From assembly GCA_027024625.1 (NCBI GenBank), contig JALVRY010000363.1, forward strand, positions 1-10,882: a stretch of 10,882 nucleotides of DNA, read 5' to 3'. Numbering within the stretch: position 1 is the first letter of the stretch; each line of letters opens with the position of its first letter. The notes beneath the pieces are model-generated. The model saw only the letters and a program-made list of their open reading frames with translations. It did not search any database and was not told the origin of the DNA. Of the stretch, positions 1-5,133 are shown piece by piece. The stretch is from Thiotrichaceae bacterium (GTDB lineage: Bacteria > Pseudomonadota > Gammaproteobacteria > Thiotrichales > Thiotrichaceae). The translations under genes and the position numbers were made by a program.

Positions 1-249
1 GGTGACGCTGATGACTCAGCTCCTGCGGCTGAAGCTGGTGCAGAAGCTCCAGCAGCAGAAACAGCAACTCCAGCTGCAGATGCGGGTGCAGCAGCAGTAG
101 ATGCAGCACAAGGCGCGGCAGAAGCAGCAGGTGACGCGGCTAAAGCGGCTGGTGAAGCAGCGCAAGGTGCGGCAGAAGCAGCGAGCGATGCAGCTAAAGC
201 GGCTGGTGAAGCAGCACAAGGTGCAGCAGACGCAGCAACTGGCCACTAA
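1..249 (+). CDS. Ala-rich repeat protein, C-terminal end only
   Basis: The reading frame is open from the first base to a TAA at 247-249, so the window holds only the last 82 residues and the start lies upstream. The segment is very rich in Ala, with Glu, Gln, Lys, Asp and Gly at regular places, and ends in ATGH. The last 36 residues before this tail are two 18-residue repeats of the type DAAKAAGEAAQGAAEAA, with a partial copy before them. Such a sequence would form an amphipathic helix or coiled coil, like stress-type or envelope-associated Ala/Lys/Glu repeat proteins. I do not recognise the family and assign no function. A strong terminator follows 27 bp after the stop. Confidence is for a real coding end, not for a role. 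Confidence 0.7.
   Translation, partial: GDADDSAPAAEAGAEAPAAETATPAADAGAAAVDAAQGAAEAAGDAAKAAGEAAQGAAEAASDAAKAAGEAAQGAADAATGH
130..237 (+). repeat. Two tandem 54-bp coding repeats
   Basis: Bases 130-183 and 184-237 encode two 18-residue units that differ only at the first residue (Gly or Ser) and at one Glu/Asp position. Most nucleotide differences are third-base changes, mainly gcg/gca Ala codons. A partial unit lies at about 97-129. Silent divergence suggests the protein repeat is kept by selection. The array could change copy number by slippage or recombination. Confidence 0.75.
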
Positions 250-276
250 GCTTGTTACTTAGTAACAGGCTGAAAT

Positions 277-309
277 AAAAAAGGCGAAGATAGTATCTTC
301 GCCTTTTTT
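277..309. terminator. Bidirectional intrinsic terminator
   Basis: Six A (277-282) precede a perfect stem, GGCGAAGATA (283-292) paired with TATCTTCGCC (294-303), followed by six T (304-309). In practice the loop would be about 5 nt. The A-stem-T layout works in both directions. It fits the converging Ala-rich gene (+) and DUF3549 gene (-). A weaker hairpin, TGTTAC/GTAACA, lies just before it at 253-267. Confidence 0.9.
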
Positions 310-329
310 ATGCCCTACCTTAAATAATT

Positions 330-491
330 CCTGAATCAGTGACTTCACTACGGCACAGTGAATAAGCTATTGATTCATCACGGGTTTAAAAAATGCCCGC
401 TTAACCTATGGGTGAAGCTAAGATTTTTTAAAATCCCGTGCTAAACCAATATCTTACCCCCTGTTATCCGCATTGAAGTCACGGATTCAGG
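330..491. mobile_element. MITE-like 162-bp palindromic element, family A
   Basis: The ends are an 18-bp inverted repeat with one mismatch, CCTGAATCAGTGACTTCA (330-347) against 474-491. The element is directly flanked by a perfect 5-bp repeat TAATT (325-329 and 492-496), as expected for a target-site duplication. Nearly the whole interior also folds back on itself: CACGGG (379-384) pairs with CCCGTG (435-440), and GCTTAACC (399-406) with GGTGAAGC (411-418) around the centre. There is no room for a transposase, so it would need one supplied in trans. It lies 15 bp beyond the DUF3549 stop, so that transcript may run into it. The transposase family is unknown. Confidence 0.75.
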
Positions 492-506
492 TAATTGTGA
501 AAAAAT

Positions 507-1556
507 TTACCCTTTCAGCAACTGAAAGAACCTTCCTATTTTCTCATCTAGTTCTTTTGTTCGATCAGGTTGACGCATTACCGCTAGTATTGGCTCTCGT
601 AATGTAGGTATTGCCATTAAATCAATTAATAGAATATTAAACTGCTCTTGATTGCAGCCTGCTAGGGCTGTTATAAATTGTTTCAATAAATTGCGGTTAT
701 CTAAATCACGCCATGCACGACCCGAGATGGCGGCCAATATCTCAATTTCTGATGCTACTTCAGATTCTAATAAAGTTTTCCAAAGAGAAAGTCTCAGTGA
801 TTCAGGTCGTCCATTGGATAAAGCTCGTGTGAGTGCAGCAATTAGCAATGTGGATTGCTTGCCTTCTAGTTCAGTAGTCAAACGATGAGATAATGCTTCA
901 CTTAAATTACGTTTTGGCTCGCTATGCTCTAGCATATTGCAGATAATTTCTAGGGGGGTATCAGGTAAAGAGTCAATGGCTTTTGCTAGTATTGATTCGT
1001 TTGCGGCCTCGTCTAAACGAGCAACAACATCAGCGATACCTTGTAAGCCAAGAAACTTCCATTGCTCGTAGCCAATGTCACCCCGTAAATATTCTTGGGT
1101 ATGTGCATAATATTGTGAGGGTGATTGCCCTAGTTCTTTTGATGCTTTTGAGTGAAAGATAGCCAAACGGTCTTGTTTGGGCTTAAAGGCAAATGGGCTT
1201 TCTTTTAATGAGTCTGAAACAGGTTTGTTATGTTGCTTTTCTTGCAGGCTAGAGCCCAGCTGATCAATCAGTTGTTGTATAAAGGCATCACGTGATGATA
1301 GTTGTAAATAACCTAATTCATCGATTGGAAATTTCAAAAACCAAATAATTGATTCTGCTTGCTTATTCTTATCCCAAAATAAAATAGCTAGCCATGCTGA
1401 TTGTTGGAAGGGATATGGGTATTGTTCTTGTTGGTTTTCTATTTTTTCGAATAACTGATTGGAGATTCGTGTAACGCGTCGTCCCATATCAAAAATACGG
1501 AAGTTGAAATTACCTTGTTTGAGAAAATCACTGATTGAACCTATTTCTTTTTGCAT
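507..1556 (-). CDS. DUF3549 family protein
   Basis: This 349-residue protein matches, from memory, the DUF3549 family of uncharacterised gammaproteobacterial proteins. Typical traits are the N-terminal FRIFDMGRRV (19-28), the aromatic YPYPFQ block followed by AWLAILFW (46-61), and WFLKFPIDE (72-80). The C-terminal half is predicted helical, possibly HEAT-like, and Leu-rich. There is no signal peptide or membrane segment, so it is probably cytoplasmic. The ATG follows an AGGAG about 13 nt upstream, which is somewhat far. It is divergent from the ferredoxin gene across 103 bp and appears to be a single-gene unit ending at the terminator at 277-309. No biochemical role can be given. Confidence 0.82.
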   Translation of the reverse strand: MQKEIGSISDFLKQGNFNFRIFDMGRRVTRISNQLFEKIENQQEQYPYPFQQSAWLAILFWDKNKQAESIIWFLKFPIDELGYLQLSSRDAFIQQLIDQLGSSLQEKQHNKPVSDSLKESPFAFKPKQDRLAIFHSKASKELGQSPSQYYAHTQEYLRGDIGYEQWKFLGLQGIADVVARLDEAANESILAKAIDSLPDTPLEIICNMLEHSEPKRNLSEALSHRLTTELEGKQSTLLIAALTRALSNGRPESLRLSLWKTLLESEVASEIEILAAISGRAWRDLDNRNLLKQFITALAGCNQEQFNILLIDLMAIPTLREPILAVMRQPDRTKELDEKIGRFFQLLKG

Positions 1557-1659
1557 CGCTTTTTGTTTGCTCCTGATTCAGTATGGGCACAAAATTAGTT
1601 AGATTTATTCTGATTGGGTACTTAAACTATAGGGATATACCATTATTTGGAATCTAACT

Positions 1660-1971
1660 ATGTCCTATTATCAACATCATATCTTTTTTTGCACTAATAA
1701 GCGTGAAGATGGTAGCCAATGTTGTGAAAATTTTAATGCAAAAGCGATGCGGGATTATGCGAAACAACGATCGAAAGATTTGGGTTTAGTTAAAGCAGGT
1801 AAAGTGAGAGTCAATACAGCAGGATGCTTGAATCGCTGTGAACATGGGCCAGTTGCAGTTGTTTACCCCGATGCCGTTTGGTATAGCTACATTGATAAAG
1901 AAGATATTGATGAAATAATCGAATCACATTTAGTGAATGATACTATCGTTGAGCGTTTGAAAATTGATTAA
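1660..1971 (+). CDS. Thioredoxin-like [2Fe-2S] ferredoxin
   Basis: This is a 103-residue soluble protein of the thioredoxin-fold (2Fe-2S) ferredoxin family, the kind also found as the NuoE C-terminal domain. Cluster-ligand candidates are Cys11, Cys21 or Cys22, Cys56 and Cys60. The second pair sits in the characteristic NTAGCLNRCEHGP segment (52-64). It would be a cytoplasmic one-electron carrier with an unknown partner. The ATG has only a weak upstream TGGAA. Its stop overlaps the proposed ubiA start by 8 nt, so the two genes are probably translationally coupled. A link to ubiquinone synthesis is suggested only by this overlap. Confidence 0.88.
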   Translation: MSYYQHHIFFCTNKREDGSQCCENFNAKAMRDYAKQRSKDLGLVKAGKVRVNTAGCLNRCEHGPVAVVYPDAVWYSYIDKEDIDEIIESHLVNDTIVERLKID

Positions 1972-2845
1972 TGTAAGGGAAAAGCTGAACTACTACTTCC
2001 AATTGATTCGATTAGATCGTCCGATTGGGATTTATTTATTACTATGGCCAACGCTATGGGGCTTATGGATCGCATCAAATGGTATCCCCGAGTTAAAACT
2101 CTTGCTTATTTTTAGCTTAGGCGTTGTATTAATGAGATCGGCAGGTTGTGCGATAAATGATTATGCAGATCGTAAAATTGATGCACATGTAGAACGAACA
2201 AAGTCTCGACCACTCGCATCGGGGAAAATTACAGCTCAAGAGGCATTAGGTGTATTTGCCGTACTCTCGTTGATTGCATTCTTTCTTGTGCTACAACTTA
2301 ATACAACAACAATTTATCTTTCGGTCGTGGCTGTAATTTTAGCGGCTAGCTACCCCTTTATGAAGCGTTTTCACTCACTACCTCAACTGCATCTAGGAGC
2401 GGCATTCGCTTGGGCTATTCCAATGGCATTCACGGCTGTCACTGAACAGGCTCCTCCATTAGAAGCTTGGTTATTGTTTGTGGCGACACTGATGTGGACG
2501 ATTGCTTATGACACTATGTATGCCTTATCTGATAAGGAAGATGATATAAAAATTGGCGTGAGATCATCAGCTATTTTGTTTGGGCGATATGACAAGTTGA
2601 TTATTGCCTTGTTACAGCTAGGCACGTTATTAATGCTTATTTGGGTAGGTTGGCTAGTCGGCTTTGGAATTTATTATTACGGTAGTTTATTAATTGCACT
2701 GTTATTATTTGCTTATGAACATAAAATGATCAGGAATCGTGACCCAATACTAAGTTTGCAGGCTTTTTTACATAATAATTGGGTTGGTATGGCAATATTT
2801 ATTGGTATCTTTATCGATTATTTTTTGTCAGATCTAAAACTGTGA
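1964..2845 (+). CDS. ubiA: 4-hydroxybenzoate polyprenyltransferase
   Basis: This integral inner-membrane enzyme joins the polyprenyl side chain to 4-hydroxybenzoate in ubiquinone synthesis. At 293 residues it is close to the E. coli length. It carries both Asp-rich Mg-diphosphate motifs: NDYADRKID (65-73), and DTMYALSDKEDD (183-194). Other family blocks are RLDRPIGIYLLLWPTLWGLW (16-35) and YPFMKRFHSLPQLHLGAAFA (130-149), with about eight or nine hydrophobic helices. The start is uncertain. No ATG lies in the proper region, and TTG at 1964 gives the expected N-terminus while overlapping the ferredoxin gene. An AAGGG at 1974 lies inside the frame and could serve a CTG at 1985, which I think less likely. 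Confidence 0.93.
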   Translation: MINVREKLNYYFQLIRLDRPIGIYLLLWPTLWGLWIASNGIPELKLLLIFSLGVVLMRSAGCAINDYADRKIDAHVERTKSRPLASGKITAQEALGVFAVLSLIAFFLVLQLNTTTIYLSVVAVILAASYPFMKRFHSLPQLHLGAAFAWAIPMAFTAVTEQAPPLEAWLLFVATLMWTIAYDTMYALSDKEDDIKIGVRSSAILFGRYDKLIIALLQLGTLLMLIWVGWLVGFGIYYYGSLLIALLLFAYEHKMIRNRDPILSLQAFLHNNWVGMAIFIGIFIDYFLSDLKL

Positions 2846-2884
2846 TTTAAACTTGTTGTCGATTAAGTGAAGCTTTTGATTCAT

Positions 2885-3023
2885 ATCAGAGATTCCTTAA
2901 GGAAACTCTGATCAAGTAGGAAGTGAGGCTTTAGCCTCGCCCGAAACAAAAGTATTTCAATGCCTTACAGGCGACACTAAAGTGTCACTTCCAATATTTT
3001 GGACTTAATCAGAGATTCCTTAA
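2885..3023. repeat. REP-like inverted pair (BIME-like)
   Basis: Two inverted copies share the order TTAAGGAA-n-CTCTGAT-y-AAGT, then GGAAGTGA, a small hairpin, then TCGCC. The left copy reads forward from 2897. The right copy reads on the minus strand from 3023 down to about 2967. The left hairpin is GAGGCT/AGCCTC (2925-2938). The right one is GACACT/AGTGTC (2973-2986). The central stem pairs differ but still pair. A third copy of the outer motif (2885-2900, minus) makes a 28-bp near-palindrome at the left edge. The GTAGGA start before the left hairpin resembles the GTAG of REP sequences mobilised by RAYT (TnpA-REP) proteins; no such gene is present here. Confidence 0.75.
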
Positions 3024-3051
3024 TAAGGCATATGGATGTGCTAGCTGAAAT

Positions 3052-3082
3052 CCTGAATCTGTGAGAAAAATGCAGATTCAGG
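3052..3082. repeat. Mini-hairpin with family-A termini
   Basis: CCTGAATCTG (3052-3061) pairs perfectly with CAGATTCAGG (3073-3082) around an 11-nt loop. The left arm continues TGA, giving the same CCTGAATC-n-GTGA start as the 162-bp element at 330-491. No clear target duplication flanks it. It may be an internally deleted copy, or an independent hairpin using the same termini. Confidence 0.6.
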
Positions 3083-3207
3083 TAAAAGATTACATAAAGA
3101 AAAGAGTCTTTAATCTGAATTCATGTTGAAATTGACACTTAGTAGATAATGCTCTTTTTAGACTGAATTTGTATAGATAATATTACTAAAACAAAAGAGA
3201 AATAATC

Positions 3208-3813
3208 ATGTCCATATTAAAAACAACAGTAACACTTGCTGTATCTGCATTTATTTTATCTGCCTGCGCAACGACCACACCGACTACTAGTAGAACAACA
3301 ACTAATACGAAGAGTAGCTCTAGCACAACAACTGCGACAGCTCCTGCAGCAAGCACTTCTACTGCAAATACAGCAAGCTCCTCAACAGGAGGCGCTTATG
3401 CCCCAACAGGGCATTACAGTACCGTACCCGCGGCTATCGTGAGTGGGGACTTATTCGATGCAGCAAAAACTGGTGATGTTGCCACAGTTCGTGGTTTGCT
3501 TGCGCAAGGCTCTAATCCAAATGCTGCTAATGCTCAGGGTGAAACGCCTTTACATGCCGCCGCAAGTGCTAATCAACAGCAGACTGCCATGCTACTGATT
3601 CAAAAAGGAGCGAATGTGAATGCAACAACAACTGGAGGTTGGACACCACTACACACAGCAGCACGGTTTGGTTCATTCCAAGTTGCCTCTTTGCTTATCA
3701 ATAATAATGCCAATATAAATGCTGTAAATGCGGACGGCAGAACGCCAGAAGCCCTTGCTAAAGCAGTCAACAATGTACGCATGGCAAGCTTATTAAAATA
3801 CCATTCAAGATAA
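3208..3813 (+). CDS. Ankyrin-repeat lipoprotein
   Basis: This 201-residue protein begins with a lipoprotein signal, a hydrophobic stretch ending in the lipobox LSAC with Cys20 as the lipid-modified residue. A low-complexity Thr/Ser/Ala linker (about 21-65) follows, then three to four ankyrin repeats (about 80-201), including GETPLHAAAS (111-120) and GWTPLHTAAR (144-153). It probably sits in the periplasm, tethered to the inner or outer membrane. Ala21 after the Cys does not give the Asp+2 inner-membrane retention signal, so the outer membrane is favoured. Ankyrin domains bind proteins, but the partner is unknown. It stands alone and converges on the esterase gene. Confidence 0.88.
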   Translation: MSILKTTVTLAVSAFILSACATTTPTTSRTTTNTKSSSSTTTATAPAASTSTANTASSSTGGAYAPTGHYSTVPAAIVSGDLFDAAKTGDVATVRGLLAQGSNPNAANAQGETPLHAAASANQQQTAMLLIQKGANVNATTTGGWTPLHTAARFGSFQVASLLINNNANINAVNADGRTPEALAKAVNNVRMASLLKYHSR

Positions 3814-3819
3814 GCTTAT

Positions 3820-3859
3820 TTTTAACCTGAATCTGTAATATTGAAGATTCAGGTTAAAA
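3820..3859. repeat. Perfect 15-bp hairpin with family-A core
   Basis: TTTTAACCTGAATCT (3820-3834) pairs perfectly with 3845-3859 around a 10-nt loop. The core CCTGAATCTG is that of the repeats at 330-491 and 3052-3082. TTAA flanks the core on both sides, but it is itself palindromic, so it is weak evidence of duplication. The hairpin lies between converging genes and the esterase stop (3854-3856) is inside it. Its T-then-A layout is the reverse of an intrinsic terminator, although it may still stabilise 3' ends. Confidence 0.65.
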
Positions 3860-4555
3860 TAACCGAAACAATAACCAACGGCTAATATCACGAATTTCAT
3901 CAGCACAGACAGAGTGCTGCATAGGGTAGTCGCGTACGGTTATGTCAAAATCTTTATCTTTCAATGCTTCTCTATACTGTGTGCCGTTACTATGCGGTAC
4001 AACGGCATCATCTGTACCATGAGCAGAAAAAATAGGGATTTGCGCGTGTTCATCGTCAATGTCTTTTAAAATATCATCTGCAAAAGGCATATGGGTTGAT
4101 AATGCCATAACGCCAGCTAATTTCTCAGGAAAATGTAATGCTGCATAAAGAGCAATGACACCGCCTTGAGAGAATCCTGCAAGAAGTATTTTGCTTGGCT
4201 CAACACCAAGTTCAAGTTGAGCCTCAATGACTTTGTTGATCATATCCACTGAGGCCATGATGTCTTCACGTTTAGACGATAAGTCATCACCTAAATTCAT
4301 TGATAATATGTCATACCATGCTCGCATCGAATAACCACCGTTAATGGTAACAGGACGTGTTGGCGCATGAGGGAAGATAAAACGAATATTTGCCTGATCT
4401 GGTAAATCTAATTCAGGAACAATAGGAACAAAGTCGTGACCATCCGCACCTAATCCATGTAGCCAAATAACGACGCGACTTGCTTCTGAGGAGGTTTCAA
4501 TAATTTCCATATCCAATGGCACCTTTCCTTGTGCTTTTTGTGATAAGTGTTGCAT
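3854..4555 (-). CDS. Alpha/beta hydrolase, carboxylesterase/phospholipase family
   Basis: This 233-residue cytoplasmic serine hydrolase belongs to the phospholipase/carboxylesterase (abhydrolase_2, EstB-like) family. The catalytic triad is visible: Ser129 in GFSQGG (127-132), Asp183 in GTDDAVVP (180-187), and His214 in MQHSVC (212-217). The N-terminal WLHGLGADGHDF (31-42) gives the oxyanion-hole region, and FPHAPTRPVTINGG (61-74) is a typical family block. It would hydrolyse short-chain esters or related thioesters; the true substrate is unknown. The ATG has a GAGG 5 nt upstream. A hairpin at 4561-4604 overlaps that ribosome-binding site. It is a single gene, divergent from lptM-lysA. Confidence 0.93.
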   Translation of the reverse strand: MQHLSQKAQGKVPLDMEIIETSSEASRVVIWLHGLGADGHDFVPIVPELDLPDQANIRFIFPHAPTRPVTINGGYSMRAWYDILSMNLGDDLSSKREDIMASVDMINKVIEAQLELGVEPSKILLAGFSQGGVIALYAALHFPEKLAGVMALSTHMPFADDILKDIDDEHAQIPIFSAHGTDDAVVPHSNGTQYREALKDKDFDITVRDYPMQHSVCADEIRDISRWLLFRLF

Positions 4556-4560
4556 ATAGC

Positions 4561-4604
4561 CTCATTTTGTTTACTAAGTGGCGGTATCCTACCGTAAAAA
4601 TGAG
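4561..4604 (-). promoter_or_regulatory. Leader hairpin over esterase ribosome-binding site
   Basis: On the minus strand, CTCATTTT pairs with AAAATGAG (plus-strand 4597-4604 and 4561-4568), and an inner stem CGGTA/TACCG occupies 4582-4594. The last three bases of the outer stem are GAG of the GAGG ribosome-binding site, a few bases before the esterase ATG. Pairing could limit translation. Regulation is inference; the pairing is seen directly. Confidence 0.4.
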
Positions 4605-4657
4605 AACCCGAGTTAGTGACATACAACTTATTATTTTTATAGTGTATATCTCACCAA

Positions 4658-4692
4658 ATTAATCAGCCAACTTCCATTGTTAGCTAATTGAT
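4658..4692. repeat. Imperfect hairpin
   Basis: ATTAATCAGCCAAC (4658-4671) pairs at 11 of 14 positions with the reverse of 4679-4692, around a 7-nt loop. It ends only 5 bp before the stronger hairpin at 4698-4773, so the two may form one structured unit. Confidence 0.4.
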
Positions 4693-4697
4693 ATAAA

Positions 4698-4773
4698 ACA
4701 GCACTTAAAATATAACAGGGAGGTGATAATGGCGCAGCTGATAGGGTGTCGCCTGTTAAACTTTAAGTGCTGT
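4698..4773. repeat. 76-bp long-stem hairpin element
   Basis: The 22-nt arms 4698-4719 and 4752-4773 begin ACAGCACTTAAA and match at 20 of 22 positions. The 32-nt loop contains GGAGGTGATAATG. No target duplication is clear at the edges. It could be a small mobile palindrome, a structured leader or a small RNA. It lies about 87 bp upstream of the lptM promoter candidate, so it would not be in that transcript. Confidence 0.6.
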
Positions 4774-4859
4774 AACGTAGCAATTTTGCATACGTATCAG
4801 ATCAGACTAGGCTTTTACTTAACAGTTCAGAATAATTTCACTAGGAATTGGGCTAATTA

Positions 4860-4889
4860 TTGTCGCCTTCACCGAGAAAAGCTTATACT
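4860..4889 (+). promoter_or_regulatory. Candidate sigma-70 promoter for lptM-lysA
   Basis: The -35 candidate is TTGTCG (4860-4865) and the -10 candidate is TATACT (4884-4889, five of six consensus bases), with an 18-bp spacer. Transcription would start near 4896 and leave a leader of about 27 nt. That leader contains AAGG (4913-4916), placed 7 nt before the lptM ATG as its ribosome-binding site. Confidence 0.45.
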
Positions 4890-4923
4890 TGCACCCTTTA
4901 AGCTATCCGTATAAGGCTGCACC

Positions 4924-5130
4924 ATGTGTAAATGTTGGTCTCAGTGGCTATTAATTGCCGTTATCTTTGTTTTTTCTCTTATGACATTACTCACTTCAAC
5001 AGGTTGTGGCATTAAAGGGCCGTTATACTTACCTGATGATGAAAAAGCAAAACAAGCTGAAATGAAGAAAGCAGAAAAAACAGTGAAAAAAGAAGCCGAA
5101 AAGACAGAAGAGCAAGCGAAGGAAAAATAG
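4924..5130 (+). CDS. lptM: LptM-type LPS assembly lipoprotein
   Basis: This 68-residue lipoprotein belongs to the LptM (formerly YifL) family, which in E. coli binds the LptD-LptE translocon and helps LptD mature in the outer membrane. The signature is the acylated Cys28 followed at once by GIKGPLYLP (29-37). The signal peptide is hydrophobic (residues 8-24), but the lipobox STGC is imperfect, with Ser at -3. The C-terminal tail (38-68) is almost only Lys, Glu, Ala and Gln, unlike the Pro/Asn/Thr-rich tail of E. coli LptM. The ATG has AAGG 7 nt upstream. The stop lies 3 nt before lysA, the conserved gammaproteobacterial order, so the two genes form an operon. Confidence 0.87.
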   Translation: MCKCWSQWLLIAVIFVFSLMTLLTSTGCGIKGPLYLPDDEKAKQAEMKKAEKTVKKEAEKTEEQAKEK

Positions 5131-5133
5131 GAT

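Larger units (their letters stand above)
2846..3207. other. Gene-free interval with REP-like pair and small hairpin
   Basis: This 362-bp gap between ubiA and the ankyrin lipoprotein gene has no convincing ORF. It holds the REP-like inverted pair (2885-3023) and a family-A mini-hairpin (3052-3082). The remainder, about 3083-3207, is AT-rich and must contain the lipoprotein promoter. TAGATAAT occurs twice there (3143-3150 and 3173-3180), but I found no well-spaced -35/-10 pair. No U-tract terminator for ubiA is visible. Confidence 0.6.
4556..4923. other. Hairpin-rich divergent intergenic region
   Basis: This 368-bp gap between the esterase and lptM holds three fold-back segments (4561-4604, 4658-4692, 4698-4773) and a promoter candidate (4860-4889). 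A 63-codon frame from GTG 4723 (or ATG 4729) to 4914 is preceded by a GGGAGGTG-like sequence. It runs through the arm of a hairpin and its product has no recognisable features, so I do not call it a gene. Confidence 0.55.

Noticed and set aside
16..246. Cys-rich 76-codon frame on the minus strand
   Set aside because: It is the antisense shadow of Ala codons (gca/gct read back as Cys/Ser) in the plus-strand repeat protein, whose frame is open to the window edge and followed by a terminator.
794..806. TCAGTGATTCAGG inside the DUF3549 gene, similar to the family-A terminus
   Set aside because: It has no inverted partner nearby, encodes an uninterrupted part of the protein and differs from the element beyond the core, so it is taken as chance.
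3132..3150. TTGACA with GATAAT upstream of the ankyrin lipoprotein gene
   Set aside because: The two boxes are only 7 bp apart, far too close for a sigma-70 promoter, and no better -10 lies 16-18 bp from the TTGACA.
3820..3859. Intrinsic terminator between the ankyrin and esterase genes
   Set aside because: The stem is preceded by T and followed by A on both strands, the reverse of what an intrinsic terminator needs. The repeat interpretation explains it better.
4698..4773. Integron attC site
   Set aside because: A GTTAAAC fits GTTRRRY, but the partner ATATAAC does not fit RYYYAAC, and the pairing extends well beyond these boxes instead of ending at them. No integrase or cassette array is present.
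4723..4914. 63-codon ORF with a GGGAGGTG-like ribosome-binding sequence
   Set aside because: The first part lies in the arm of a 76-bp hairpin, the product has no domain, signal or compositional sense, and the frame runs through the lptM promoter candidate. It would need conservation or ribosome profiling to be accepted.
4889..4915. Promoter TTGCAC / TATAAG for lptM
   Set aside because: It would place the transcription start at the ATG with a 15-bp spacer. The TATAAGG is better read as carrying the AAGG ribosome-binding site, with the promoter further upstream.
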